Notes under the pieces: generated by a model
The model's database searches: none
What the model was told of the DNA's origin: nothing
Seen by the model: only the letters and a program-made list of their open reading frames with translations
Position numbers and translations under genes: made by a program
Shown here: positions 7,639 to 15,962 of the stretch, one piece after another
Position numbering within the stretch: position 1 is the stretch's first letter
How the letters are laid out: each line of letters starts with the position of its first letter
DNA from: Variovorax sp.
GTDB taxonomy: Bacteria; Pseudomonadota; Gammaproteobacteria; Burkholderiales; Burkholderiaceae_C
Direction: 5' to 3'
DNA length: 41,836 nucleotides
Assembly: GCA_017744935.1 (NCBI GenBank)
Contig: JAGIAI010000043.1
Span: 33,259-75,094, forward strand

Positions 7639-9333
7639 ATGTCCAGCACCGCCGCCCACCCCGTGCCCGACCGCCACGGGCAGAACCTCTTCACCACCGA
7701 CACCGAGCTGCACAAGCTCATCGCGCTGTACCTTCCGCCCGATCTGGCGCGGCACATGCAGCCGCATTTCGAGCGCCTCGGCGCACTCGCCGGCGGCCCG
7801 CTCGACGAGCTGGCCCAGACCGCCGATCGCAATCCGCCGACGCTCAAGCTGCGCACTCGCACCGGCATCGACGACCAGAAGGTGATCAAGCATCCGGCCT
7901 ATGTCGAGATGGAACGCCTCGCGCTGAGCGAATTCGGCCTCGCTGCGATCTCGCACCGCGAAGAGACGCTGGGCTGGAAGGGCAAGATGCCGCCGCTGGT
8001 CAAGTACATCCTGACCTATCTCTTCGTGCAGGCCGAGTTTGGCCTGTGCTGCCCGGTCTCGATGACCGATTCGCTGGCGCGCACGCTCAAGAAGTTCGGC
8101 AGCCCCGAACTGGTCGAACGCTTCCTGCCGCGCTTCCAGTCGGTCGACTTCGACACGCTCGCGCAGGGCGCGATGTTCATGACCGAGCAGGCCGCCGGCT
8201 CCGACATCGCGGCCACGGCGACCAGCGCCGCACAAGATGCATCGGGCCAGTGGCGCCTGACCGGCGACAAGTGGTTCTGCTCCAACCCCGATGCGGATTT
8301 CGCGATGGTGCTCGCGCACGTCGAAGGCGCGCCCGCGGGCATGAAGGGCGTGTCGCTGTTCCTGCTGCCGCGCCAGCTCGACGACGGCAGCGCCAACCAC
8401 TACCGCATCATCCGGCTCAAGGACAAGCTCGGCACGCGCTCGATGGCCAGCGGCGAGATCCGGCTCGAAGGCGCCGTCGCATACCTCGTCGGCGAACAGG
8501 GCCGCGGCTTCGTTCAGATGGCCGACATGGTCAACAACTCGCGCCTGTCGAACGGCGTGCGCGCCGCAGGGCTGATGCGCCGCGCGGTCGCCGAAGCCGA
8601 ATACATCGCGAGCGAACGCCGCGCCTTCGGCAAGCGCCTCGCCGACATGCCGCTGATGCAGCGCCAATTGACCAAGCTGCGGCTGCCCGCCGAACAGGCG
8701 CGCACGATGGTGTTCCAGACTGCATTGGCGCTCGCGCGTTCGGACGGCGGCGACACGTCTGCCTATCCACTGCTGCGCATCCTCACGCCGCTCATCAAGT
8801 TCCGCGCCTGCCGCGATGCGCGCAAGGTGACCGGTGACGCGATGGAAGTGCGCGGCGGCTGCGGCTACATCGAGGAATGGTCCGATCCGCGACTCGTGCG
8901 CGACGCGCACCTGGGCTCCATCTGGGAAGGCACGAGCAACATCGTCGCGCTGGATGTGCTGCGCGCCATCAAGCGCGAGGATTCGCTGACGGCACTGCAG
9001 GCGCACTTCGGCAAGCTGCTCGACGAAGCGACGATCGCACCGGCCTTTGCGAACGCGCTGCGCGATGCGCTGACTCGCGCCGCCGCACTGGCCGCAACCG
9101 CCACGCAGGAAGGCGGCGATGTCATCGCGCGCCAGGCCGCATCCGCGCTCTATCACACCTGCAGCGCCATCGCGATGGCTTGGGAAGGCTCCCGCACTGG
9201 CTCGGCCCAACGCGTCGAGTGGGCGCAACTGGTATTGCTGCACCGCGTGCTGCCGCGCGATCCGCTCACGCCCGACGCGGTGCCGGCCGATTGGTCCACC
9301 AAGGCGGCGGCGCCCGCGCTCGCCACCGCCTGA
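7639..9333 (+). CDS. Acyl-CoA dehydrogenase (AidB-like long form)
   Basis: A 564-residue FAD-dependent acyl-CoA dehydrogenase, longer than the roughly 385-residue short/medium-chain enzymes. An extra N-terminal helical region and an extended C-terminus resemble the AidB branch. Motifs are the FAD/substrate segment MTEQAAGSDIAAT (181-193), WRLTGDKWFCSNPDADF (205-221), SRLSNGVRAAGLMRRAV (301-317), and GGCGYIEEWSDPRLVRDAHLGSIWEGTSNI (406-435). The last holds the probable catalytic Glu430 near the position used in AidB-like enzymes. AGGAGA stands seven bases before the ATG at 7639; the longer upstream frame overlaps the divergent LysR gene. It is the first gene of an operon with a Bug protein and a CaiB transferase, suggesting it oxidises the CoA ester that CaiB makes. 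Confidence 0.92.
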   Translation: MSSTAAHPVPDRHGQNLFTTDTELHKLIALYLPPDLARHMQPHFERLGALAGGPLDELAQTADRNPPTLKLRTRTGIDDQKVIKHPAYVEMERLALSEFGLAAISHREETLGWKGKMPPLVKYILTYLFVQAEFGLCCPVSMTDSLARTLKKFGSPELVERFLPRFQSVDFDTLAQGAMFMTEQAAGSDIAATATSAAQDASGQWRLTGDKWFCSNPDADFAMVLAHVEGAPAGMKGVSLFLLPRQLDDGSANHYRIIRLKDKLGTRSMASGEIRLEGAVAYLVGEQGRGFVQMADMVNNSRLSNGVRAAGLMRRAVAEAEYIASERRAFGKRLADMPLMQRQLTKLRLPAEQARTMVFQTALALARSDGGDTSAYPLLRILTPLIKFRACRDARKVTGDAMEVRGGCGYIEEWSDPRLVRDAHLGSIWEGTSNIVALDVLRAIKREDSLTALQAHFGKLLDEATIAPAFANALRDALTRAAALAATATQEGGDVIARQAASALYHTCSAIAMAWEGSRTGSAQRVEWAQLVLLHRVLPRDPLTPDAVPADWSTKAAAPALATA

Positions 9334-9371
9334 ATTTGCGCATTCCACGATGACGACTACAGGAGACATTC

Positions 9372-10349
9372 ATGAAACGATTCCTCGCGCCCCTTCTCGT
9401 TGCCTGCGCCGCGGTGCTGCCCATGGTGCCCTCGGCCCACGCCGACAGCTTTCCCGACAAGCCCCTGACGCTGGTCGTGCCCTTCCCGCCGGGCGGGCCC
9501 ACCGATGCGATGGCGCGCACGCTCGCCGCCGAGATCAAGGACGTCATCGGCCAGACGATGATCGTGGACAACCGAGGCGGCGCGGGCGGCAACATCGGTG
9601 CCGAGCTGGTCGCGCGCGCGCCGGCGGACGGCTATGTGCTGCTGTTCGGCACCTCCGGACCGCTCGCGATCAATTCGAGCCTCTACCGCAAGATCAACTA
9701 CGACCCGTCGAAGAGCTTCGCGCCGGTGATCCAGGTCGGCCACCTGCCGAACATCCTGGTCGTGAATCCCTCGGTGCCGGTCAAGAACGTCAAGGAGTTG
9801 ATCGCCTACGCCAAGAGCAATCCGGGCAAGCTGAGCTATGCCTCGTCGGGCAACGGCGCGTCGTCGCACCTCGCAGGCGTGCTGTTCAACTCGATGGCCG
9901 GCGTGGACCTGCAGCACATTCCGTACAAGGGCACCGGTCCGGCGCTGACCGATCTGCTGGGCGGACAGGTGAGCATGAGCTTCACCGACGTGCTGACCGC
10001 CATGCCCTACCTCAAGACCGGCAAGCTGCGCGCACTGGGCGTGACCACGGCCCAGCGCTCGCAGGCGCTGCCTGATGTTCCAACCCTCGCCGAGCAGGGC
10101 CTGAAGGGCTATGACGTGAGCGTGTTCTTCGGCATCGTCGCGCCTGCCGGGACGCCACCGGACCGCGTGAAGAAGCTCAACGAGGCCTTCGCGAAGGTGC
10201 TCGCATCGCCGAAGGTGAAGCAGCAGTTCGCAAGCCAGGGCCTGGAGCCCGCACCGTCGACTTCGCCCGAAGCACTCGGAAAGTTCATTCCCGAGCAGAT
10301 GAACATGTGGGCGTCCGTGGTCAAGCAATCGGGCGCGCAGCTCGACTGA
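9372..10349 (+). CDS. Bug-family (TctC-like) periplasmic solute-binding protein
   Basis: A 325-residue tripartite tricarboxylate transporter receptor. A Sec signal peptide (Lys-Arg then a hydrophobic core, cleavage after SAHA, about residue 24) precedes the hallmark FPDKPLTLVVPFPPGGPTD. Other Bug motifs are VDNRGGAGGNIGAELVARAPADGY, a PGKLSYASSGNGASSHLAG loop and the LPDVPTLAEQGLKGYD segment. Bug proteins bind carboxylate ligands in the periplasm. No TctA/TctB membrane genes accompany it, which is common in Burkholderiales, where orphan Bug proteins are numerous. AGGAGA precedes the ATG at 9372, 38 bases after the dehydrogenase. The operon suggests a carboxylic acid that is later converted to a CoA ester. 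Confidence 0.95.
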   Translation: MKRFLAPLLVACAAVLPMVPSAHADSFPDKPLTLVVPFPPGGPTDAMARTLAAEIKDVIGQTMIVDNRGGAGGNIGAELVARAPADGYVLLFGTSGPLAINSSLYRKINYDPSKSFAPVIQVGHLPNILVVNPSVPVKNVKELIAYAKSNPGKLSYASSGNGASSHLAGVLFNSMAGVDLQHIPYKGTGPALTDLLGGQVSMSFTDVLTAMPYLKTGKLRALGVTTAQRSQALPDVPTLAEQGLKGYDVSVFFGIVAPAGTPPDRVKKLNEAFAKVLASPKVKQQFASQGLEPAPSTSPEALGKFIPEQMNMWASVVKQSGAQLD

Positions 10350-10371
10350 GCCGGATCGAGGAGCCAAAGCC

Positions 10372-11508
10372 ATGACCACGAACGCCCGCCCCACCGGCGC
10401 CCTCGCGGGCGTCCGCGTCCTCGACATCTCCCGCATCCTCGGTGGCCCCTACTGCGGCCAGATCCTCGGCGATCACGGTGCCGACGTGCTCAAGGTCGAA
10501 CCGCCGCGAGGCGACGACACGCGCACCTGGGGACCGCCCTTCCGCGACGGCGTGGCGTCGTACTACCACGGGCTCAACCGCAACAAGCGCGTCCAGCATC
10601 TGGATCTCGGTTCGCCCGAGGGGCGCGAGGCACTGCTGGCGCTGGTCGCAGATGCCGATGTGCTGATCGAGAACTTCAAGACCGGCACGATGGAACGCTG
10701 GGGCATCGGCTACGACACGCTGTCGAAGCGCTTCCCGCGCCTCGTCTGGTGCCGCGTCTCGGGCTTCGGCGCGGATGGCCCGCTCGGCGCGCTGCCGGGC
10801 TACGACGCCGCAGTGCAGGCAATGACCGGGATCATGAGCATCAACGGCGAAGCGGATGGCGGCCCGCTGCGCGTCGGCCTTCCGGTGGTCGACATGGTGA
10901 CCGGCCTGAACGCGGTGATCGGCGTGCTGCTCGCGCTGAACGAACGCCAGCGCAGCGGCCACGGCCAGTTCGTGGAGGCGGCGCTGTACGACAGCGGCCT
11001 CTCGCTGCTGCATCCGCATGCGGCGAACTGGTTCATGGACGGCACCGCGCCGAAGCGGACCGGCAACGCGCATCCGAACATCTACCCCTACGACGCGCTC
11101 AAGACGCGCACCGATCCGATCTTCGTGGCGGTGGGCAACGACCGGCAGTTCGCGAGTTTCTGCGCATGCATCGGGCAGCAGGTGCTGTCAGAAGATCCGC
11201 GATACGCCACTGCCGGCCAGCGGTCGGTGAACCGCGACGGGCTCAAGCAGCAACTGGAAGCGGCATTGGCCGACTTCGATGGCCGCGAACTGGTCGACAC
11301 GCTGATGGCGGCCGGCGTGCCCGCGGCGCCGGTGCTGCCGGTGGACGCCGCGCTCACGCACCCCCACACCGCGCATCGCGGCATGGTGGTGGAGCTCGAA
11401 GGCGGCTATCGCGGCATCGGCTCGCCGGTGAAGCTCAGCCGCACGCCGGCGACGTACCGGCATGCGCCGCTCACGCCGGGCGAGCGCTTTCTCGATCCGA
11501 CCTTTTGA
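10372..11508 (+). CDS. CaiB/BaiF (class III) CoA-transferase
   Basis: A 378-residue class III CoA-transferase that would move CoA from a donor thioester to a carboxylic acid through an aspartyl-CoA intermediate. The N-terminus LAGVRVLDISRILGGPYCGQILGDHGADVLKVEPP is diagnostic, followed by YYHGLNRNKRV and LIENFKTGTMERWGIGYD. The catalytic Asp is in GLPVVDMVTGLNAVIGV (about residue 178). The C-terminal GVPAAPVLPVDAALTHPHTAHRGMVVELE is also typical. GAGGAG lies upstream of the ATG at 10372, 22 bases after the Bug gene. Together with the Bug protein and acyl-CoA dehydrogenase it outlines binding, CoA activation and oxidation of one organic acid whose identity is not visible. Confidence 0.95.
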   Translation: MTTNARPTGALAGVRVLDISRILGGPYCGQILGDHGADVLKVEPPRGDDTRTWGPPFRDGVASYYHGLNRNKRVQHLDLGSPEGREALLALVADADVLIENFKTGTMERWGIGYDTLSKRFPRLVWCRVSGFGADGPLGALPGYDAAVQAMTGIMSINGEADGGPLRVGLPVVDMVTGLNAVIGVLLALNERQRSGHGQFVEAALYDSGLSLLHPHAANWFMDGTAPKRTGNAHPNIYPYDALKTRTDPIFVAVGNDRQFASFCACIGQQVLSEDPRYATAGQRSVNRDGLKQQLEAALADFDGRELVDTLMAAGVPAAPVLPVDAALTHPHTAHRGMVVELEGGYRGIGSPVKLSRTPATYRHAPLTPGERFLDPTF

Positions 11509-11537
11509 GCCCATTGCACGGCCCGAACGGAAGACCT

Positions 11538-12311
11538 CTAGCTATCGACCATCTCGCGGTAGGCATGCCAGCTCGAATGGGCGAGCCACGGGAAGGCCAC
11601 GATGAGCCCGAGCATGAACGTCGCGAAGCCCGCGACTGTCAGGGTTGCGATCAACGCAGCCCAGAGCAGCATGGCCAACGGATTGCGGGCGCAGCATCGC
11701 AGGCTGGTCAGCGCGGCGGTGATCACGTCCACTGGCCGATCCATCAGTGACGGCACGCTGACGACACCGAGCGCGAAAACCAGCGCAGCGACTGCGGCGC
11801 CTACCGCGAGAAAGGCAAGCGCGAGAATGACCGGCTGGCCCGGCAGGAGCAGGGACGGGGGCAGATGCGGCACTTGCTGCACCTGCTCGGTGAAGAACAT
11901 TGCGAACACGATGGCGGCCAGGCGCTCCCAGGCCAGGTACGCCAGCGCAAGCATCAGACCGAACATCGCAATCGAGTCACCGTTGCCGTGCCACGCTCGA
12001 AAGGCCAGCGTCGTGTCTGGGGCGGCAGACTGCTCCCGCTGGCGCGACAGCGCGTACATCGGCATGGCAATGAAGGGAGCCACCAGCAGGAATCCGCCGA
12101 GCAGCGCTGGTGCAAGGTAGGTGGCTTGCCAAGTCGCCGCCGTCAGGATCAGGCCGAGAACCGCCACCACGGCACCGATGCCGAAGCTCACGCCGGGACG
12201 GAACGCGAGATCCCGTGCACCCATCCACAGCCATGCGAATGGTCGCAGCACGCCGACCCGGCGCACCGCGGGTGCCTCCAGAGCGGATTGACTGTCGAGC
12301 GGATGTTCCAT
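11538..12311 (-). CDS. DUF2189 multi-pass membrane protein
   Basis: A 257-residue inner-membrane protein with about six hydrophobic segments, matching the DUF2189 family of predicted integral membrane proteins. The N-terminal pattern ending in RPFAWLWMGARDLAFRPGVSFGIGA and the C-terminal PLAMLLWAALIATLTVAGFATFMLGLIVAFPWLAHSSWHAYREMV (two hydrophobic spans and a closing motif) are typical. I chose the ATG at 12311 because AAGGAG lies exactly eight bases upstream; a GTG nine bases earlier is less likely. The function is unknown. It is convergent with the CaiB gene (29 bases between stop codons) and divergent from a DMT transporter. Confidence 0.85.
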   Translation of the reverse strand: MEHPLDSQSALEAPAVRRVGVLRPFAWLWMGARDLAFRPGVSFGIGAVVAVLGLILTAATWQATYLAPALLGGFLLVAPFIAMPMYALSRQREQSAAPDTTLAFRAWHGNGDSIAMFGLMLALAYLAWERLAAIVFAMFFTEQVQQVPHLPPSLLLPGQPVILALAFLAVGAAVAALVFALGVVSVPSLMDRPVDVITAALTSLRCCARNPLAMLLWAALIATLTVAGFATFMLGLIVAFPWLAHSSWHAYREMVDS

Positions 12312-12494
12312 CGCACGCACTCCTTCGCCGTGCCCTCGGCGCGATGACCAGCATAGTCAGTCCGCATCGCTGCGGTTTGACGCCAATCAAGTCGTGCCTT
12401 CTTTCCAAGGTCCGGGCTTCGGGCGGAGATAATGTGCGGCCAGGTGCCGACGTGATCGCGATGCGCTGCCTGCGACCACCTCACCTCTCCTGGA

Positions 12495-13400
12495 ATGTCC
12501 CCCGCGAACAAGGCCCCAAAAGCCCCGGACCTGAGCACCGGCATCGCGCTCGTCCTGCTGACCACATGCATGTTTGCCGGCAGCGACTCGACGATCAAGT
12601 ACCTCGGCGGATCGATTCCCGTGCTGGTCCTGCTGTGGGTCCGCTACATGTTCCAGACCGCCACGATGGCTGGATGGCATGTGATGCGGGGCGGAGCCCT
12701 CAAGATCCGGAGCCGCGTCCCCGCGTTGCAGTGTCTGCGCGGCGCCTTGCTGCTCTGCAACTCGGCGGCTTCCTTCTATGGCGTCCAACTTCTTCCGCTC
12801 GCCGAATTCACCGCGCTCATGCTGCTCGCCCCCGTGGCCACCACCGTGCTGAGCGCGCTCGTGCTCAAGGAGCGGGTCTCGCCGGCGCGATGGGCCATGG
12901 TCGCGCTCGGCGTCCTCGGCATGCTGGCCGTGGTGCGGCCGACCGGCGCGGGCGCACTGGGCTGGGGTGCGCTGCTGCCCATCTCCAGCGCGCTCTGCTA
13001 TGCGGCCTTCCAGTTGGTGACGCGGCGCATCGCCAGCGCTGACGATCTTGTCGTCACCAATTTTCTTTCGGCGTTGCTCGTGACGTTGGTGCTGGGCATC
13101 GTGCTGTGGGCGCTTCCGCTCGATCTCGCGCCGACGCTTCGCCTTGCGAGCGGCAAGCAATGGGCGCTGTTGCTGCTCATGGGCACGTTCGCCACCGCAG
13201 GCCATGTCTGCATGGCCGGCGCGGTGCGCCTCGCGCCGCTGTCGGTGCTGATGCCCTTCGCCTACGCGCAGATCATCTTTGCGACCGCGATCGGGTGGCT
13301 GATCTTCTCCCACGCGCCGGATGCATGGGCGGTCGCCGGCATCTGCCTCATCGGGCTGGGCGGCATCGGGACAGTGTGGTTGAACGGCCGACCCGCCTGA
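12495..13400 (+). CDS. DMT-superfamily EamA transporter (first copy)
   Basis: A 301-residue drug/metabolite transporter with ten predicted transmembrane helices arranged as two EamA repeats. The first repeat includes FAGSDSTIKYLGG and the LLPLAEFTALMLLAPVATTVLSALVLKERVSPARW hallmark; the second includes APLSVLMPFAYAQIIFATAIGWLIF. Such proteins usually export metabolites or amino acids, and the substrate cannot be deduced here. The ATG at 12495 has only a weak CTCCTGGA-type site upstream. The 183-base gap before it, towards the divergent DUF2189 gene, shows no convincing promoter or repeat. No neighbour suggests a pathway. Confidence 0.9.
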   Translation: MSPANKAPKAPDLSTGIALVLLTTCMFAGSDSTIKYLGGSIPVLVLLWVRYMFQTATMAGWHVMRGGALKIRSRVPALQCLRGALLLCNSAASFYGVQLLPLAEFTALMLLAPVATTVLSALVLKERVSPARWAMVALGVLGMLAVVRPTGAGALGWGALLPISSALCYAAFQLVTRRIASADDLVVTNFLSALLVTLVLGIVLWALPLDLAPTLRLASGKQWALLLLMGTFATAGHVCMAGAVRLAPLSVLMPFAYAQIIFATAIGWLIFSHAPDAWAVAGICLIGLGGIGTVWLNGRPA

Positions 13401-13516
13401 AGTTGCCCCAGCCCCTGTTCGGATGATTGGACAAGTTTTGCAGACGCGCGGCCCGACCTGATCCGCTTCGCGCTTTGATCATCGAGTCTCCTTCAACGAC
13501 TTTGAAAGAGGCCATC

Positions 13517-14479
13517 ATGCAAAGCGCTCCTTCTGCGAACCAGTACGCCAAGGTCATCGAGAACTCCAGGCGCGTCCGCTGGGACATCGACAACGACGTC
13601 ATCCGCGGCCGGCGATTCGACCTCGGGAAGACCTTCCTGCCGGCCGGCCTGTCGCTGGTGAACGAACTGGATTTCATGACCGGCGACGATCGCCGGCTGC
13701 TCAGCCAGGTGCAGGGGCGAAGCTACGCCTACATCTTCGGCCTCGTTGAACGCTTCATCGGCGCCAAGATGCTCGAGGTCAGCCGGCAGCACGCGCTGGG
13801 CGATCAGACGGCCCTTGAAGCGCTGGTCCGCATGACCGACGAAGAGCTGAAGCACCAGCAGCTGTTCCGGCGCATGGAAGCAATGATGGCCGACGACATG
13901 CCGGCGGGCTACATGGCGACTGCCGATCCCGACGCAGTCGCCGCGGCCGTGCTGAGCAAAAGCACCTGGTCGGTGCTTGCGCTGACACTGGACATCGAGC
14001 TCTTCACGCAAGCGCACTATCGCGCAAGCATCGAGCCTGAGGACGACATCTGCGCGCTATGGAAAGACGTCTTCCTGGCTCACTGGAAGGAAGAGTCACA
14101 GCACGCGATGCTGGACGAGCTGGAGTTCCTTCGCGAGGACTCGCATCTCAGCGCCGCCGAACGCGATGCCGCTGTCGGCGACCTGATCGATCTGGTTGTG
14201 GCGGTGAATGGCATCCTCGTCGCGCAGGCCAGTGCCGATGCGCGCTATTTCGATTCGATCGCGGAGGGGCAGTACGACGATGCGCAGCGCGCCGCCGTCG
14301 CCGAGGGGATCCTCAAGGCGTATCGCTGGCAGTACATCGTGTCGGGCGTGACGTCGCCGCGCTTCCAGAAGATCCTGTTCGGGGCGCTGGACGACCGGCA
14401 GACCGCCAGGGTGACGCAGGCATTGCAGCCGCTGCTCCATGCGATGCCCGCGCCATCGCCCGGAACGACCCGCCATTAG
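13517..14479 (+). CDS. Predicted ferritin-like di-iron protein
   Basis: A 320-residue, mostly helical protein I do not recognise by name. Four helices carry the ligand pattern of di-iron carboxylate proteins: Glu78 in YAYIFGLVERFIG, E110xxH113 in DEELKHQQLFRRME, Glu161 in ALTLDIELFTQAHY, and E193xxH196 in HWKEESQHAMLDELEF. This E...ExxH...E...ExxH order is that of ferritin-like four-helix bundles (N-oxygenases, hydroxylases, desaturase-like enzymes). An oxygen-dependent reaction is therefore plausible, but the substrate is unknown. GAAAGAGG precedes the ATG at 13517; the frame is open further upstream without a ribosome site. A MAPEG gene follows 35 bases downstream in the probable operon, and an AraC regulator is convergent. 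Confidence 0.75.
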   Translation: MQSAPSANQYAKVIENSRRVRWDIDNDVIRGRRFDLGKTFLPAGLSLVNELDFMTGDDRRLLSQVQGRSYAYIFGLVERFIGAKMLEVSRQHALGDQTALEALVRMTDEELKHQQLFRRMEAMMADDMPAGYMATADPDAVAAAVLSKSTWSVLALTLDIELFTQAHYRASIEPEDDICALWKDVFLAHWKEESQHAMLDELEFLREDSHLSAAERDAAVGDLIDLVVAVNGILVAQASADARYFDSIAEGQYDDAQRAAVAEGILKAYRWQYIVSGVTSPRFQKILFGALDDRQTARVTQALQPLLHAMPAPSPGTTRH

Positions 14480-14514
14480 CCGCCCAACGCCAGGGTCCGG
14501 GAAAGGAGACCGCC

Positions 14515-14931
14515 ATGCTGCCGGAACTGATGCTGCTGGGGTTCGCAGCCTGGACCCTGCTTCTCCTGCTCACCACCGTGGGCGCCTACAGGCTGAGCCG
14601 TGTCTTCCTGGGACGTGCGGGGATGAGTGAATTCCCCGCCGATCACGTCGAAGGGCAGGACTGGTACCGGCGCGCGATGCGCGCGCATGCCAACTGCCTC
14701 GAGAACCTGCCGGTGTTCGCAGTGCTGGTGTATGCGTTGCGCGCCTTCTCCCTGTCCGAGCCTGCAGTGGATGCGCTGTGCATCGTCATCCTGGCGGCGC
14801 GGATCCCCCAGTCGCTCGTCCATGTCTGCTTCGAGCAGACGGATCGTGTCGTGGCGGTGCGCTTTGCGCTGTTCTTCGTCCAGTTCGCGTGCTTCTTCGG
14901 GCTGATCGTCCTGATCGCGTTGTCTCGGTGA
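14515..14931 (+). CDS. MAPEG-family membrane protein
   Basis: A 138-residue MAPEG protein (membrane-associated proteins in eicosanoid and glutathione metabolism) with four predicted transmembrane helices. The diagnostic motif between helices 1 and 2 is MRAHANCLENLPVFAVLVYALR (split here as RAHANCLEN and LPVFAVL), where Arg, Asn and Glu contribute to glutathione binding in characterised members. The length is usual for bacterial MAPEG. GAAAGGAG lies ahead of the ATG at 14515. It follows the predicted di-iron protein closely and is probably cotranscribed. Its last 146 bases are overlapped on the opposite strand by the extended 3' end of the AraC-family gene. Confidence 0.9.
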   Translation: MLPELMLLGFAAWTLLLLLTTVGAYRLSRVFLGRAGMSEFPADHVEGQDWYRRAMRAHANCLENLPVFAVLVYALRAFSLSEPAVDALCIVILAARIPQSLVHVCFEQTDRVVAVRFALFFVQFACFFGLIVLIALSR

Positions 14932-15901
14932 GCTCCGCTGAACCCTTGAGTCCGTGCTCACGGCGCCAAGAGGCCGGCGGCATGCCGAACTCGCGCTTGA
15001 AGGCGCGGCTGAAGGCTGCGTCGGTTTCATAGCCGACCTCCAGCGCGATGTGCATCATGCTCAAGGCGCTGCGCCGCAGCAGGTTCGATGCGAGCGCCAT
15101 GCGCCACTTGCCGAGATACTGGATCGGCGGCTGCCCGACGTAGTAGGTGAACTTCTCCGCAAGTACCGAGCGCGAGGTTCCGACATCGTGGGCCAGGCTC
15201 TCGAGCGTCCACTGATGCGCCGGGTTCTCGTGCATGAGCGCGAGGCACCGGCTGACGACACGGTCACGCAGGCCGGCAAACCAGCCGGTGTGGCCCTCCG
15301 ACATCTGCGAGATGTAGCGGCGCAAGGTCTCGACCACCAGCACCTCGGACAGCTTGGCCAGCACGCCTTCGCCGCCGGGCTCGGTTGCGGCAGCCTCCGC
15401 CACCGCATAGACAAAGGATCGCTCGACCCAGTCCGTGCTCTCGTCTTTCCTGAGACTGATCGTCAGCACCCGCGGCAGGGTCGCCAGGATCGGCTTGCAC
15501 AGGACGGGATCGCAAGAGAGATAGCCGCAGATGATGCGGGTGGGCTCGCCACCGCCGCCGAGTTGCAGTTCCTCCGGCCTCTGGCGCAACAGGCCGTGCA
15601 CGTCGAGCATCGGCATCGGCCCGTTCGTTCCGGACGACGCCATCGTGTGTGCATCGCCGTGCGGAAAAAGAATGATGTCGCCGGCCCGCAGGTGAAGTGG
15701 CGGCAGGCCGTCAAGTGCCACGGTGCAAGTGCCGTCGACGAACAGGTGATAGAAGAGCAGGCGCTCGGAACCCGCGTTGACCTGCCTTGCCACCGTATCG
15801 GCTTCCGGAGAAGCAAGGCACCACGGCGCGGTGAACCGGGCTTTGAAGAAGATCGCGCTGTTGAATTGCAGGACCTTCAAGACTTCTGACAAGGCATCCA
15901 T
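14786..15901 (-). CDS. AraC-family regulator with cupin sensor domain and extended C-terminus
   Basis: A 371-residue AraC/XylS-type regulator. Residues 1-200 look like the cupin-type sensor (YHLFVDGTCTVALDG, LRAGDIILFPHGDAHTM). Residues 220-315 are the paired HTH domain: WTLESLAHDVGTSRSVLAEKF, YVGQPPIQYLGKWRMALASNLL, then IALEVGYETDAAFSRAFKREFG and MPPASWRREH, where such proteins normally end. About 55 Arg/Ser/Pro-rich residues follow, most of them encoded antisense to the MAPEG gene, and these are probably not a folded domain. GAGGAGG precedes the ATG at 15901. The convergent di-iron/MAPEG pair is a natural target candidate. It is 61 bases downstream of htpG on the same strand. Confidence 0.9.
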   Translation of the reverse strand: MDALSEVLKVLQFNSAIFFKARFTAPWCLASPEADTVARQVNAGSERLLFYHLFVDGTCTVALDGLPPLHLRAGDIILFPHGDAHTMASSGTNGPMPMLDVHGLLRQRPEELQLGGGGEPTRIICGYLSCDPVLCKPILATLPRVLTISLRKDESTDWVERSFVYAVAEAAATEPGGEGVLAKLSEVLVVETLRRYISQMSEGHTGWFAGLRDRVVSRCLALMHENPAHQWTLESLAHDVGTSRSVLAEKFTYYVGQPPIQYLGKWRMALASNLLRRSALSMMHIALEVGYETDAAFSRAFKREFGMPPASWRREHGLKGSAELTETTRSGRSARRSTRTGRRTAQSAPPRHDPSARSRHGRATGGSAPPG

Positions 15902-15920
15902 ATCGCCTCCTCAGGAGATG

Positions 15921-15947
15921 CGACCGAACGCCTCGCGGCGTCGGTCG
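15921..15947 (-). terminator. Hairpin between htpG and the AraC gene, possible terminator
   Basis: CGACCGAACGCC (15921-15932) pairs with GGCGTCGGTCG (15937-15947) apart from one bulged A, with a TCGC loop. It lies in the 61-base gap after the htpG stop and just before the ribosome site of the AraC gene. No T-run follows in the direction of htpG transcription, so efficient intrinsic termination is not certain. It could instead attenuate read-through into the regulator. Confidence 0.4.
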
Positions 15948-15962
15948 GCTTGACGCGCTGAC

